A stretch of DNA of 64,000 nt, taken from Cristatella mucedo. Its lineage: Eukaryota > Bryozoa > Phylactolaemata > Cristatellidae. The stretch is from NCBI GenBank assembly GCA_009760855.2, contig WPIO01000021.1, positions 4,562,501 through 4,626,500 of the forward strand. Direction: 5' to 3'. Both the position numbers and the translations under genes were made by a program. This document shows, in pieces, positions 33,044 to 42,783 of the stretch. Under the pieces are notes generated by a model. That model searched no databases and had not been told where the DNA came from. It saw nothing but the letters and a program-made list of their open reading frames with translations. The stretch's first letter is position 1. The number at the start of each line of letters is the position of its first letter.

Positions 33044-33852
33044 ATGGAATATTACGAGACAAAGCTAAACCTATCAGAACATCAAGTAAACTTAATACAT
33101 GAGAGTGATAAACCTATTTCAATCAGACTAAAAAAAGAAGATCTATCAGGTTCTATTTCTATCTTTGTAACAAAAACACAACTAAATAAAATTGAAAAGT
33201 GTAAGTCAAAAAACACTGGCACACAATTAAATCTTTCTCTTAAACAATTGAAACGTAATAGAAGATTGGTTCTGGCATTGTTGATCTAATAAACAAACTA
33301 ACTGGAAATCGCGAAATGCACCTAAAACTTCCTTCAGGAGTAAAATCAGAATTTGTACCAGGTGGAAGTTTTAACAATACTAACCGTTACTCTTTCGCCG
33401 GGCCGGGAACCAAATTTACTCAGAGAATGAGTGAAGGCTATACCGGAATCAATGATTTAGATAACAAAGCTTTAGTCCACGATAGTTTATACACTGAAAC
33501 TGTATCAATGGCAGAACCTAAATGAACAGAAATAAGAAACTTGTCAGACTTGGTATTAGCTGAGTCTGCTGCTAGAATTGCGCTCGATCCTTGCCAACCA
33601 AATTACGTACGTGAAAATGCTAAGACTGTAGCAGCTGTTATGGCAGCAAAAGCAAAATTAGGTTTAGGCCTTGGCGGAGCTCTAAACGATTCATTTGCTA
33701 CTGATTTTCTAAAAGATAAAATAAATAATCCTGCTAGTCTTAATAAGATAAACAATTATGCTCGAGGAATATTTGATAGAATGCTTGATATCACACGGGA
33801 AAAGATCGAAAAAAATTTAACTTACAAACTAATTTTTATTTTTATTTTATAG
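33044..33852 (+). pseudogene. Parvovirus-type phospholipase A2-like virion protein, broken
   Basis: ATG at 33044 follows TTAGTATAGA. The N-terminal part (33044 to about 33260) has repeated strand motifs such as ISIFVTKTQLNKIEK. A frame change near 33265 leads into the PLA2-like domain: glycine-rich calcium-loop-like YSFAGPGTKF, then GINDLDNKALVHDSLY with the His-Asp pair (H55 D56 counted from the in-frame ATG at 33316). A TGA at 33523-33525 interrupts. The last part resumes in the same frame with VLAESAARIALDP and AVMAAKAKLGLGLGG, ending at 33852. Parvovirus VP1 uses this fold to breach endosomal membranes; related domains occur in some adinto-like elements. Confidence 0.75.
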
Positions 33853-33904
33853 TTTTATTTATACTTTTAAAACTGCTGGATTAAAAACTGATCTCTTTGG
33901 AGAA

Positions 33905-34354
33905 CTATAAACTTTTACTTGGTAAATCTTTAATTCGAATATTTATTCTTTCTTCATTATTATAATACTCTTTTGAAACATAACTACCATCAAGAATTCC
34001 AGTTATACTAAAATCATTTCCTAATTTTTTTATGATATCTGCTGGACTAGATACTTTAATTTGTTTATTATTCTCATCAAACATAATACTAGGTTTCTTT
34101 CCAAAATCAAATCTAATTCCAATTTTTGACCTTGCACTAGCATCAAATGCTTTAAAATCTAATTGTTCACTCGATCTATCTACAATGTTTTGAATATAAG
34201 GAAGTGATTCTTCTGTTATATACATCCACGCACTAAGATAAGGTTTTGAATCTTTTGAAATTTTTTCTTCAGCATGAACGTGCGCAGGCTTTCCTTTTGG
34301 GATAACAACTGCAGAATTTTGGAGGACTACGAATTTATTTTCTTGATTTTCCAT
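33905..34354 (-). CDS. Hypothetical element protein, 149 residues
   Basis: ATG at 34354 follows CACAATATAGA. Intact frame, begins MENQENKFVVLQNSAVVIPK, mixed alpha/beta with ISKDSKPYLSAWMYITEE and an acidic middle. First of three minus-strand genes, in the same cluster as the protease and Cys-rich genes. A nucleic-acid-binding role is conceivable but no motif supports it. Confidence 0.6.
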   Translation of the reverse strand: MENQENKFVVLQNSAVVIPKGKPAHVHAEEKISKDSKPYLSAWMYITEESLPYIQNIVDRSSEQLDFKAFDASARSKIGIRFDFGKKPSIMFDENNKQIKVSSPADIIKKLGNDFSITGILDGSYVSKEYYNNEERINIRIKDLPSKSL

Positions 34355-34382
34355 TCTATATTGTGGAAATATTTTGTTTAAT

Positions 34383-34720
34383 TCAAATTAATAATTGCAT
34401 GACTGTACCAAAATCAACAAATTCCATTAATTTAAGAAAGATTAAGCACCTCATTCCACAATCCGTTAACTTAACTTTTGCAGTTGAAACGTCTGAAAAC
34501 TTGGTGTAACACCGAAATAATTAATCACTTCTGGCATTGGAGGAGCACCGAATGAGTCAAAGTAAAAACATCGATCTCCTATTTTTTTAAGAGCTACCCA
34601 ATGATATATTGCTAGATCTGATTTACCAGTATTGCAAATAAGGCACTCATTCTGTTCTGGAGAACTTAGTTCATCTCTTGAAAATACACCTCTGAAATTT
34701 TTTATATCTAATTCTTTCAC
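34383..34720 (-). pseudogene. Adenain-like cysteine protease (C5 type), frame broken
   Basis: Maturation protease of the Polinton/adenovirus family. Visible: FRGVFSRDELSSPEQNECLI, the catalytic His in YHWVALKK, and the conserved Asp segment CFYFDSFGAPP. The frame stops at 34466 (TAA), while the expected catalytic Cys block (CGMRCLIFL) lies in another frame at about 34418-34445, running to TGA at 34383. The ORF is open upstream of 34720 without an ATG, so its N-terminus may also be shifted. In the family it cleaves capsid precursors during virion maturation. Confidence 0.85.
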
Positions 34721-34758
34721 ATAGTGATTTATTTCGATGTCAGTTGATGGTGTACTTT

Positions 34759-35051
34759 TTACTTTTTCTTTAGACTGTTGATAGTGGTTCTTAGTTCAGA
34801 AAGGATTAGTTCTTTATTAGCTCCACCACCAAATTTCTTTCCATGAGCTAGATCTCCAGTTCCTAACTTTTTTCATGAGCTAGAACATCTTCACCAACAC
34901 TTCTTAACTTTACAAACTTTGACTTCTTACTTTCGCAAATCACACAAATTGCTTTAATAATTCCTCTAAGACCTTTTGTACTATCAATCTCGACATACTC
35001 CTCATGAATGCTACCTGTTGGCTTTTTGCATTTCAAGCAGTAAATTTCCAT
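34759..35051 (-). pseudogene. Zinc-ribbon protein, frameshift in T/A run
   Basis: ATG at 35051 follows TTTATATTATAGAA. Two Cys pairs form a zinc ribbon (YCLKCKKPT and AICVICESKK), as in small zinc-ribbon proteins often found near the protease or ATPase in Polinton-like elements. The frame stops at 34863; a slip in the run at 34865-34872 opens a second frame to TAA at 34759 with LAHGKKFGGGANKELIL. Start is divergent from the ATPase gene, 34 bases apart. Confidence 0.6.
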
Positions 35052-35085
35052 TTCTATAATATAAAAACTTTTTTTAGCATAGGAA

Positions 35086-35830
35086 ATGTCTCTTCGAGTA
35101 AGGGCGTTTAATTTTGGACAAGATGTAGATACTGGTAACAAAGAACCATTGCCGAGTGTATCAATCAGAGCTTTAGTTTTAGGTCCAAGTGGTTCAGGTA
35201 AGTCTCAACTCATCATGAATTGGATATTTTATGGAATGGTTAATTATGATTGTTGTACGATTATTGCTTCAAGTTTAGATCAAAAGCTGTATCGCGGACT
35301 TATGTCAATGACAAAAGAAAACAAGCCTTACTCTTGGATTAACGGAATTGATGCTATGCCAGAAGTAGACTCATATAAGAACTGCAAGAATGTAGTTGTA
35401 CTTGATGATTTAATGACAGAAGATCAAACTAAAATATTTCACACGAGGAAGACATAAAGGTCTAAATATTTTCTATCTTGCTCAAGGCTTTACTAATATA
35501 CCTAGGAGATAAATTAGAAATAATGTAAATCTAATAGTAATCTTTAAGCAAAACACAACTGACATTGAGTATATTCGTGATGCATACGTTGGAGATATTG
35601 ATAAGAAAAAATTTAGAGAATGGGTCAACTCTTGTACTAGAAACCGTTTTGGTTATTGTATAATAGATCTAACTAAGACTGAATCGGAAGGCAGATTTTG
35701 GTCTGTTGATTCGGAAGGAAAGCAATTAATGACATTTTTTGAATTATTAATAGATATAGTAAAATGTTTAATGGAAAAATTTACTCGAGTGGTAAAAAGC
35801 CTTACAAAGGAAGTGTTCAAGATGCATTAG
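35086..35830 (+). pseudogene. FtsK/HerA (A32-like) DNA-packaging ATPase, broken
   Basis: ATG at 35086 after TTTAGCATAGGAA. Walker A LVLGPSGSGKSQLIMN and Walker B KNVVVLDDLM are intact in the first 120 residues, which suffices to assign the family; the protein pumps the genome into the capsid. A frame change occurs near 35445-35455 and a TAA lies at 35510-35512 in the continuing frame, after the sensor-like NIFYLAQGFTNIPR. The frame then stays open to 35830, overlapping the next gene. Confidence 0.9.
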
Positions 35831-36771
35831 ATTATGAATCTAAACTACAAAATCTGCAAGATCTAAGAGATGCAAATATTCTAGAAAACTCCAGTGAGAT
35901 ACAAAGAATAGAATCAGAAATTGCTATAAGAGATGCTGCTGAGCATAGACTAAACGAGTAAGCATTAGAGAGATCTACTGATAACTCAGGTAAAGTTGTT
36001 ATTGAGAAACTTAAAAGAGTGAAACCTAAACTTGCTTTACAAATAAAAAATAAAGAACAACTGCAGAAAGTTTTGGATTACAAACAAAAACCAGATATAT
36101 CTAGTACTATTCAAAAAGCAAGAACAGCTATTAGTGAAGGAAAGCATAAAAAAGCAATTACTATAGCAAATCAAGCAAAGACATATGCAGCAAATCCAGA
36201 AATACGAGAAGCTATTGATGCTGCTCAAAAAGGTTTAGCCGAAGAGTTAAATATAAATCTAACTACTGGCACTCCTAAGAAAACTTAAGTACAAGATTTT
36301 GATAAAGCTGAACTAATTAAATTACTTAATGAAAAAAATGGATACATACCAATTTATGTATCAAGAATAATAAATGAGATTGATAGTACAAATAAAGATT
36401 TAAAACTATATGAGCTTGGGCAAAAGCTTTTTAATGAAAAAATGGATACTCCTGGACAAGAACTAGACCAGACTGCTCATGATATCTTAGAATGCACAGA
36501 GTTAGATAAAAAGAAAAAAAGAAGTGTAAAAGAACAAACAGTTTTAGATTATTTAAACCAAAAAGTTGGTATCGGCATTGAAGTAATTCCATTAGTTGTA
36601 AAGAATGATCCAGAAGTATTTGACAAGATAGAATTGTGGATTCATGAGCTTGCTGCTGGAAATACTGGAGTAGTAAATTCTATTAGTGCTGCTGTTGATT
36701 ACCTTGCAAAATCTAGAAAAGTACCAAAGTCATACATTGCTAAAATTAATAAAATTTTATATGATATATAG
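35764..36771 (+). pseudogene. Hypothetical virion-type protein, two in-frame TAA stops
   Basis: A single frame of 336 codons from ATG 35764 (after GATATAGTAAA) to TAA 36771 is interrupted only by TAA at 35959 and 36286. It starts MFNGKIYSSGKKPYKGSVQD, is helical and Lys-rich throughout, and carries IQKARTAISEGKHKKAITIA in the middle. Position between ATPase and penton genes suggests a structural or core protein. No family recognised. Confidence 0.6.
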
Positions 36772-36774
36772 AAA

Positions 36775-37646
36775 ATGTCTGATCTTCTTGGTGTAGCTAA
36801 GGATATTCTAAAAAATGTTGAGTCAATCAAAAAGGGTACTGCTGCAGGTAAAGATAGATATATTTTTAATGTTACAGGAACTAATAATCCAATTAGAATT
36901 CGAATTAGTGATCCTATCAAACTTAAGAATAAAAACTTAAAAGTTTTTTTTTAAAGTTTGTTGGAACAAATTCTATTAAAAATATTAAATCAGCTAATAA
37001 TACTTTTGTGTATAGACTTACTGGTGGATCTGAGCGAATAGTAAGGGTTCCTCCTGGAATATATGATGCCGTGTCTGATGATGTAAATATTGGAATTGCT
37101 GACGTAATAAATAATTCTGTTGTATTATCTGGAAGTGACCAGTTTGTTTTAGGCATTGATACTGCTACTTCTAATTCTTGGATTACTATGCCTGCTGGGT
37201 TTACATTTGTTGCTGTTAAATCTACTATAGCTACATTACTTGGATTTACTGGAACTGTTTATACAACAGACAAGACACTTCCATTAGATACATATAGTGC
37301 AGCTCCTGGAAAACAGTTTACACAAGTAGTTGTAGATCCAGCAGAAAAAATTACTTCAGAGAATGAAGTTTTTGTTTCTGACCTAAACTTAATTCTTATA
37401 AACTGTAATTTGGTTGCTAGTGGAACAAGTTATATAAATAATATAGAAACACAAGCTCTTAGAAGTTTTGCTTATAATTTCTATCCTTGGGAACAAATGA
37501 TATATGAACTGAATACTCTTGAATATCACAATCTCGTTGGAGATTCTATTTCTGATATATTGATTACTATTACAGATCAAAATTTAAAAGTTTTAGATTT
37601 TGGTTCTCAGCAAATTACTGTTGTAATAGAAATTATTGAAATATAA
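36775..37646 (+). pseudogene. Penton-like minor capsid protein A, frameshift in T run
   Basis: ATG at 36775 after TATATAGAAA. About 60 residues lead into a T run near 36945-36953 where the frame is lost; the remainder is open from about 36958 to 37646. Features: VRVPPGIYDAVSDDVNIG, TLLGFTGTVYTTDKTLPLDT, and a C-terminal ISDILITITDQNLKVLDF typical of Polinton single-jelly-roll minor capsid proteins, which form capsid vertices. Its C-terminal pattern is repeated in the next gene. Confidence 0.7.
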
Positions 37647-37653
37647 TATAAGA

Positions 37654-38505
37654 ATGTCTATAAGAATCACTGGAACTACTAGTTCTGATTCAAAAACTCT
37701 AGTTCCTCCATTAATGATTGGATCAGATTCTGGTTATAACAAAATAGGCTTACGGAGAGTTGAGTTTACATACACAAACAGAATAATATCAAATATTACT
37801 ACTGGTGTAAACGATATGCTTTGGTATAGAGCAAATATTACTAACACTAGCAACTTTTCTATTGCAGTTCCAGAAGGATACAACGATAGTTCAAAACTTG
37901 TCACTTACCTAAATAATGCTTTAATAACAGCAAAAGCATTTTTAAATCCAGCAGGTAGACCTCCATCAAACGGTATAAAATTTAGTGTAGATACTGATGA
38001 TAAAATAATTATGCAAGTTGGTCAAGACTATCTTGTACTACTCGGAACAAACTCTGGAATAATCAACTCTATTGGAGATACTTTAGGATTTAGTTCAAAT
38101 CTGCAAGGCACATTCGATCCTGCAATGGTTGGTGGAACATCATATGAGGCAGTAGAAAAAGCAATGTATTTCTCTGGAACTTATAAGGCTTGGAATACAA
38201 TGCAACTTCCTGACAATTCTGGAGCAAAATGGGTAAGTATTGATTGTGATCTTGTAGATCCTAATAGAAACTATGTTGAATATAAAAAAGGATTTTTAGA
38301 GCAATCATCATCTTTATATTTAATTGATATTAATGGCATTAATCCAGGAGAAAAGGTTGACGCGCACATTCCAAATATCTTATTCTTGCCAACTCGCGGA
38401 GACATTGATGGTGTTAGCAGTCTTAAAATTAACTTAACAGATCAAAATAAAAATGTAATAAATACTATTACAGATGTTATAGCTACAATAGAAATTTCGA
38501 AATAA
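37654..38505 (+). CDS. Penton-like minor capsid protein B, 283 residues, intact
   Basis: Start at ATG 37654 after ATATAATATAAGA, seven bases beyond the previous stop. Beta-rich. NSIGDTLGFSSNLQGTFDP aligns with the LLGF segment of protein A, and SSLKINLTDQNKNVINTITD with its C-terminus, making the two tandem paralogues. YLVDINGINPG-like sequence (SSLYLIDINGINPGEKVDAH) and NILFLP before the C-terminus fit the vertex proteins of the family. Function as one of two vertex proteins is inference. Confidence 0.72.
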   Translation: MSIRITGTTSSDSKTLVPPLMIGSDSGYNKIGLRRVEFTYTNRIISNITTGVNDMLWYRANITNTSNFSIAVPEGYNDSSKLVTYLNNALITAKAFLNPAGRPPSNGIKFSVDTDDKIIMQVGQDYLVLLGTNSGIINSIGDTLGFSSNLQGTFDPAMVGGTSYEAVEKAMYFSGTYKAWNTMQLPDNSGAKWVSIDCDLVDPNRNYVEYKKGFLEQSSSLYLIDINGINPGEKVDAHIPNILFLPTRGDIDGVSSLKINLTDQNKNVINTITDVIATIEISK

Positions 38506-38511
38506 TATAGG

Positions 38512-39108
38512 ATAGGTAGCTATGCTAGAATTGGTCATGGTAGGATAACTGGTGGAAAATATCATGGTTCTGGTGTACTTGATAAGATTATTGATGGTGT
38601 TGGAAAAGCAGCGCCTGCGCTTACTGGACTAACTGGGCTTAGTATGAACATTGCTAACAAGGGTATTGAAATGCATCAAGCAAGAAAATTAACTGAATTG
38701 CAGACAAAAAAAGAAAAGATTGACCAGGAATATGCTAATAAACGAAGAGAACTTGATGACAAACTTGATGAGGAAAGAAGAAAGAAAGAACTTGAGTATG
38801 AGTTGGAGAAACGTAAAAAAGAAGAAGATTATGATAGAAAGATGAAAGAGATGGATCTTGAAATAAAACGAGCGATGCTTGATAAACTTAAACCAAAAAG
38901 CAAAAAGAAATACAAAGCAAAAATGGAGGACTCAGAAACTGAAGATAATTCAGAAAGGTTAAAAGAAAATGATCCCAAGGCATACAAAGAAATAGAAAGA
39001 GTTACACAAGAGAAATCTGCTGCTCCTGCAATTATGCCTAGGCCTGGTGGATATGGAGGATACATGAAAAAAATGGGTGCTGGTTTATTCATTCAGAATA
39101 AGAAATAG
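38512..39108 (+). pseudogene. Charged coiled-coil protein, start codon apparently lost
   Basis: Open frame to TAG at 39108. Directly after the usual TATAGG motif the first codon is ATA (38512) rather than ATG; the first in-frame ATG is at 38644. It starts with Gly/His-rich sequence, then a short Ala/Leu/Gly-rich stretch (about 38600-38640). A long Glu/Lys/Arg coiled coil follows at about 38680-38890 (KRRELDDKLDEERRKKELEY). It ends Gly/Lys-rich with GGYGGYMKKMGAGLF. Sits between penton and major capsid genes, so a virion role is likely. Confidence 0.6.
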
Positions 39109-39135
39109 ATTTTTACTTTTTTATATAGAGAGGAA

Positions 39136-40698
39136 ATGGCAAGTGCACCGATTGACACTATACTCGAATTGGGAGATCCTAGTTTTCCTAGTTATAAAAT
39201 TAAAGATTATCAATACAGAGAGTTTTATCAGTCTAATGGAAATGAGACTGATAGTATTGCAAATAAACTAGCTACATTTTCTGTTCCTGGCGAACAACAG
39301 CTTTGCTATGTTCTATCAGATGCTTATCTACTGCTTGAAGGACAATTGCAAGTCCAAACAGCTGCTGGTGGAAACTTTGCAGCACCTACTAGAACTCTTG
39401 CTGCTGGGCTTGTTAACAATGCTGGAGCATGGTTGTTTAGTTCGATGAGAATCCGACTTGGTGCTGAAGAAATAGAAAGCTATTCATTGAAAAAAGGCCC
39501 TGGAAGTGTATCAACTCTTATTGGACACCTTACATATCCAAATGATTACAACCGAACAGAAGGACCTGCAACTGGATGGAAGAAAGATAAAGCAAATTCT
39601 TTTGATGATGTGTATACAGGCAGCAGTGCTTATGTTAGTCCAAACGCTTCTGCGGCATCTTCTAGTAATATTGGTTTTGCTTACAGAAGAGGTCTTTCTA
39701 GTGTCTTAGCGGATAATGTAGGAACTTTTAGTATCTCACTCCCACTTTCAAGATTGTCTGGATTTTGTGCAGATATGAATAAGATTCTTTATAATATTCC
39801 GTTTACGCTTGAGATGACGAGAGTTGGTGGAAGTGACTTTGATGCTATTATGACTGGCACATCAGGAGCTGCTGCTAATACTAATTCAATTACATCTAGA
39901 AGTGCTGTTGGAGCTGCTGATGATGGGCTTTGGAATGCATTTAAGATTAATATATCAAAAATGAGGCTAATGGTTCCTTGTGTTATTCCTAAAGAAAGTA
40001 TTCAAAGAGCACTTGCTGATGTATCAAGTGAGAGAGCAAAGAAAATTAGACTTAATTACAGAGTCAGGCGTTATGAAAATATGACACTGACTAATTTCAA
40101 CCAAGGTCTAAAATATACTAGAACTCTATCTGTACAAAACACTATTGATAAAGTTAGGTGGTTGATTGTTGCTGCACAAAACACAAACAAATATAATGAT
40201 TATACTGGAAATCCTTGCACGTACAATCATTGTGATATTAAAAATGTGACTGTGCTTGCTAATGGTTCAAAGCAATATCCTACTGTTGCTAGAAGTAGTT
40301 ATCCAAAAGATGGAAAATGTTCTACCGCATATCTAGATTTCACTCAATTCAGAAAGCAGTATCTTGGATTAAATGAAGTTACAGAACCAGTTGGTGTAAC
40401 TTTTCCAGAATGGCTAATGCTATATCCAATTCATGTTGTTGACCTCCAATACAACGATGAACCTTTAAGAATCACTTCAAAACTCGATGTAAGCATCGAG
40501 TCCAACTCTCAAATACCTTCAGCTATTGTCGCTGGTTATGCTGCTACAAGTATTATGGTTCATTATTTAACTATTTGTGAGAACACTGCTGAACTTACTT
40601 CTGATGGCAATGGTTCACCATTTACCTGCAGCAAAGGAACATTTGTATATGATGGAACTGACATTAAAAAAAATTTAAAACAGAAATATAATGAATAA
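39136..40698 (+). CDS. MCP: Major capsid protein, double jelly roll (hexon-like), 520 residues, intact
   Basis: ATG at 39136 after TTTTTATATAGAGAGGAA. Length and position fit the Polinton major capsid protein, which forms pseudo-hexameric capsomers. Recognisable segments: LGDPSFPSYKIKDYQYREFY at the N-terminus, FSSMRIRLGAEEIESYSL, a central SLPLSRLSGFCADMNKILYN with IPFTLEMTR, and YRVRRYENMTLTN. A long intact frame amid broken genes is notable. The stop overlaps the next gene's start as ATGAATAA. Confidence 0.85.
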   Translation: MASAPIDTILELGDPSFPSYKIKDYQYREFYQSNGNETDSIANKLATFSVPGEQQLCYVLSDAYLLLEGQLQVQTAAGGNFAAPTRTLAAGLVNNAGAWLFSSMRIRLGAEEIESYSLKKGPGSVSTLIGHLTYPNDYNRTEGPATGWKKDKANSFDDVYTGSSAYVSPNASAASSSNIGFAYRRGLSSVLADNVGTFSISLPLSRLSGFCADMNKILYNIPFTLEMTRVGGSDFDAIMTGTSGAAANTNSITSRSAVGAADDGLWNAFKINISKMRLMVPCVIPKESIQRALADVSSERAKKIRLNYRVRRYENMTLTNFNQGLKYTRTLSVQNTIDKVRWLIVAAQNTNKYNDYTGNPCTYNHCDIKNVTVLANGSKQYPTVARSSYPKDGKCSTAYLDFTQFRKQYLGLNEVTEPVGVTFPEWLMLYPIHVVDLQYNDEPLRITSKLDVSIESNSQIPSAIVAGYAATSIMVHYLTICENTAELTSDGNGSPFTCSKGTFVYDGTDIKKNLKQKYNE

Positions 40699-41524
40699 AT
40701 TTGATTTTGTACAAGGTTCAAATGAATGGAAAAAATCAATGTCTTTGAATATTGGAGGCTCAGAGGTTTACGCAGTGCTTGGAAATGACTTAGTATTCGG
40801 AGACCAAACAGAAATAGATATAGAATTAATTGCAAATGGAAAACTAAAAAAATACATTGCTAACAATTCTAGTATGAGATTTCCTCCAATGATATTCGGT
40901 AAAGTATTTGAACCTATTGCTGCAAAGTTTTTAGAAATGAAACTAAAAGTTAAACTTGATAATGCAAACGATTGTTTTAGTAGTGATGGTGTTTACAGAT
41001 ATTCTCCTGATGGAATAATAGATAACAATACCTTAGTAGAAATAAAATGCTTATGGAGCAGGAATATTGTTGATGATTTTATACCTAAACAATATCGTGC
41101 GCAAAGCTTATTAGGTTTGCATGTTTTAAAACTTAGTGAATGTTTTTACTCTGAGTTTGAGATTTTTGTCCCTGGGTTGAATTGTGAAGAACCTCCGCTA
41201 GATTACGTAGCAGCTGGTAATGTAAGAATTCCTAATACTGATTTGGATATGCCACTTAGAGAACCAATTTTTATGCTTTTACCTAAAGATGAAAAGTATT
41301 TATATTTTGAGTTTGATATTATAAGCAAGTATGGCAGATTTAACAATAAAAAAGCAAATGGTTATGATATAAAGTATTATATAAGAAGATGTTTGATCCA
41401 AGTGGTAGAAGAAGATGATCCTTGTAGATTTGTTAGAATAGTTCCTATTGTTAAAAAAGTGTTAGATAGATCGAAAATTTTAATTAATAACTATATAGAT
41501 GAGTCGAAGACATCATTGCAATGA
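40691..41524 (+). CDS. YqaJ-like viral exonuclease (PD-(D/E)xK), 277 residues
   Basis: ATG at 40691 overlaps the capsid stop. QGSNEWKKSMSLNIGGSEVY is the N-terminal signature, GKVFEPIAAKFLEMKL follows, then the nuclease core with YSPDGIIDNNTLVEIKC (catalytic Asp, and Glu-x-Lys) and the helix KQYRAQSLLGLHVL. YqaJ/lambda-exonuclease family enzymes process linear DNA ends in recombination; in viruses they aid genome replication and concatemer resolution. The 3' end overlaps the fibre gene start by 26 bases. Confidence 0.88.
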   Translation: MNKFDFVQGSNEWKKSMSLNIGGSEVYAVLGNDLVFGDQTEIDIELIANGKLKKYIANNSSMRFPPMIFGKVFEPIAAKFLEMKLKVKLDNANDCFSSDGVYRYSPDGIIDNNTLVEIKCLWSRNIVDDFIPKQYRAQSLLGLHVLKLSECFYSEFEIFVPGLNCEEPPLDYVAAGNVRIPNTDLDMPLREPIFMLLPKDEKYLYFEFDIISKYGRFNNKKANGYDIKYYIRRCLIQVVEEDDPCRFVRIVPIVKKVLDRSKILINNYIDESKTSLQ

Positions 41525-42359
41525 ATGCGTAAGTAGAATAAATGGTTATATATTGTCAGATCTTGATGCGGATGGAAATACAATTATTAATATGAGAGAT
41601 CCTGTAAATGATAGTGATGCTGTTACAAAATCATATGCAGATGCAAACTTTATTGTAAATAGCGGTACTTCTTTAAATTTACAGAATAGACCAATTACAA
41701 ATCTTGCTCCAGGAGTTAATCCAACAGATGATGTTAATGTTAGTCAAGTATCAAACTATGTCAAGAAATCTGGAGATACAATGACTGGAGATTTAAATAT
41801 GAATAGTTTTGCTATTACTTCTACATACTGGAATTCTAGTCTTACTACTCCAAATGTTCTTCCTGATGACTTTTGTATTACTTATGGAGGATTGAAGCGA
41901 GATGTATTATTGAAGAATTCTCCTGCTACAACAAATTTGAATATGAATAATAATTCTATAATCAATGTTGCTGAACCTGTTAATTCTTCTGATGCTGCAA
42001 CAAAATCCTATGTTGACAGAACCGTTAACAAAATAACAGAAGTTATTGTACTTACATTTAATCCTAGGGCAATGAATTCTATTATTAATATTTCTACTGC
42101 ATATTCTTGGATAAATAGGAATAGTCCTCCACTAATAATACTAAGCGCAATGGTTGTTGGAGCATCTAACTGTATACAACTAAAGCTTAGCAGCGATATG
42201 ACAATAGTATCAGGAGATATACGTGCTATAAATACATCGCCGACTGGAACTGATTTTAAGTATTATGCATACTTTACAAGAGTTCCTATAGAATATTATT
42301 ATGTTGATAACCTAGGAAATATGGAAGTTAATCTATTAATTTCTTACATAAGTACCTGA
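41499..42359 (+). CDS. Tail-fibre-like protein 4, 286 residues, intact
   Basis: ATG at 41499 follows AACTATATAG. The anchor region INGYILSDLDADGNTIINMR and DPVNDSDAVTKSYAD matches fibre gene 3. Further modules are LNLQNRPITNLAPGVNPTDD, SGDTMTGDLNMNSFAITST and LNMNNNSIINVAEPVNSSDA, then a beta-rich head (residues about 180-286). It is the only fibre gene of the element with an uninterrupted frame. The repeats resemble those of phage tail fibres that trimerise. Confidence 0.8.
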   Translation: MSRRHHCNECVSRINGYILSDLDADGNTIINMRDPVNDSDAVTKSYADANFIVNSGTSLNLQNRPITNLAPGVNPTDDVNVSQVSNYVKKSGDTMTGDLNMNSFAITSTYWNSSLTTPNVLPDDFCITYGGLKRDVLLKNSPATTNLNMNNNSIINVAEPVNSSDAATKSYVDRTVNKITEVIVLTFNPRAMNSIINISTAYSWINRNSPPLIILSAMVVGASNCIQLKLSSDMTIVSGDIRAINTSPTGTDFKYYAYFTRVPIEYYYVDNLGNMEVNLLISYIST

Positions 42360-42671
42360 AAAGTACAAATGAACTAATAAAACAATTAATTCTTTTAATT
42401 TTGTTGCTTTATGCTTACCTTTTACTAGCGGAAATAGTTTTGCTGTATGCATTATTGATTCGTGTTCTAAACAATGATGATTACAGAATAACTCGGAACA
42501 CCTTTTTTTAAAGTGTTTCTTTGCTAAGCAATATATTTTTGTAGGTCTTTGTTTAGAATATTTATTCCTTCCATAATAACAATCTGCACAAATGATTATT
42601 TTGTTATTTCTTAAAATACCACAATCGAATTCTGTTTCTGTACTATCTAAGTCGCAGATATCGCAACGCAT
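42336..42671 (-). CDS. Cys/His-rich zinc-finger protein
   Basis: First ATG at 42671, but the frame stays open upstream without another ATG. Cys/His clusters: MRCDICDLDSTE, IIICADCYYG, RCSELFCNHHCLEHE, suggesting at least two zinc sites. Its last codons overlap the 3' end of fibre gene 4 on the other strand. Located next to the integrase, whose usual N-terminal zinc domain is missing; whether the two are functionally linked is unknown. Confidence 0.55.
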   Translation of the reverse strand: MRCDICDLDSTETEFDCGILRNNKIIICADCYYGRNKYSKQRPTKIYCLAKKHFKKRCSELFCNHHCLEHESIMHTAKLFPLVKGKHKATKLKELIVLLVHLYFSGTYVRN

Positions 42672-42783
42672 TTCATGCTTTAACTTTGGTCTTCGTTTAA
42701 CCTTTTGGCAAACTGGATGACCTGACTCTGAATATTTAATTTCGCTAAATGATGCCGAACAGTATCACAAAATATTTCCATTT

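Noticed and set aside
22732-36771. Alternative genetic code in the element to explain in-frame TAA
   Set aside because: Stops of all three types interrupt genes, frameshifts accompany them, and intact genes of 270-520 codons have no internal stop and end in normal stops.
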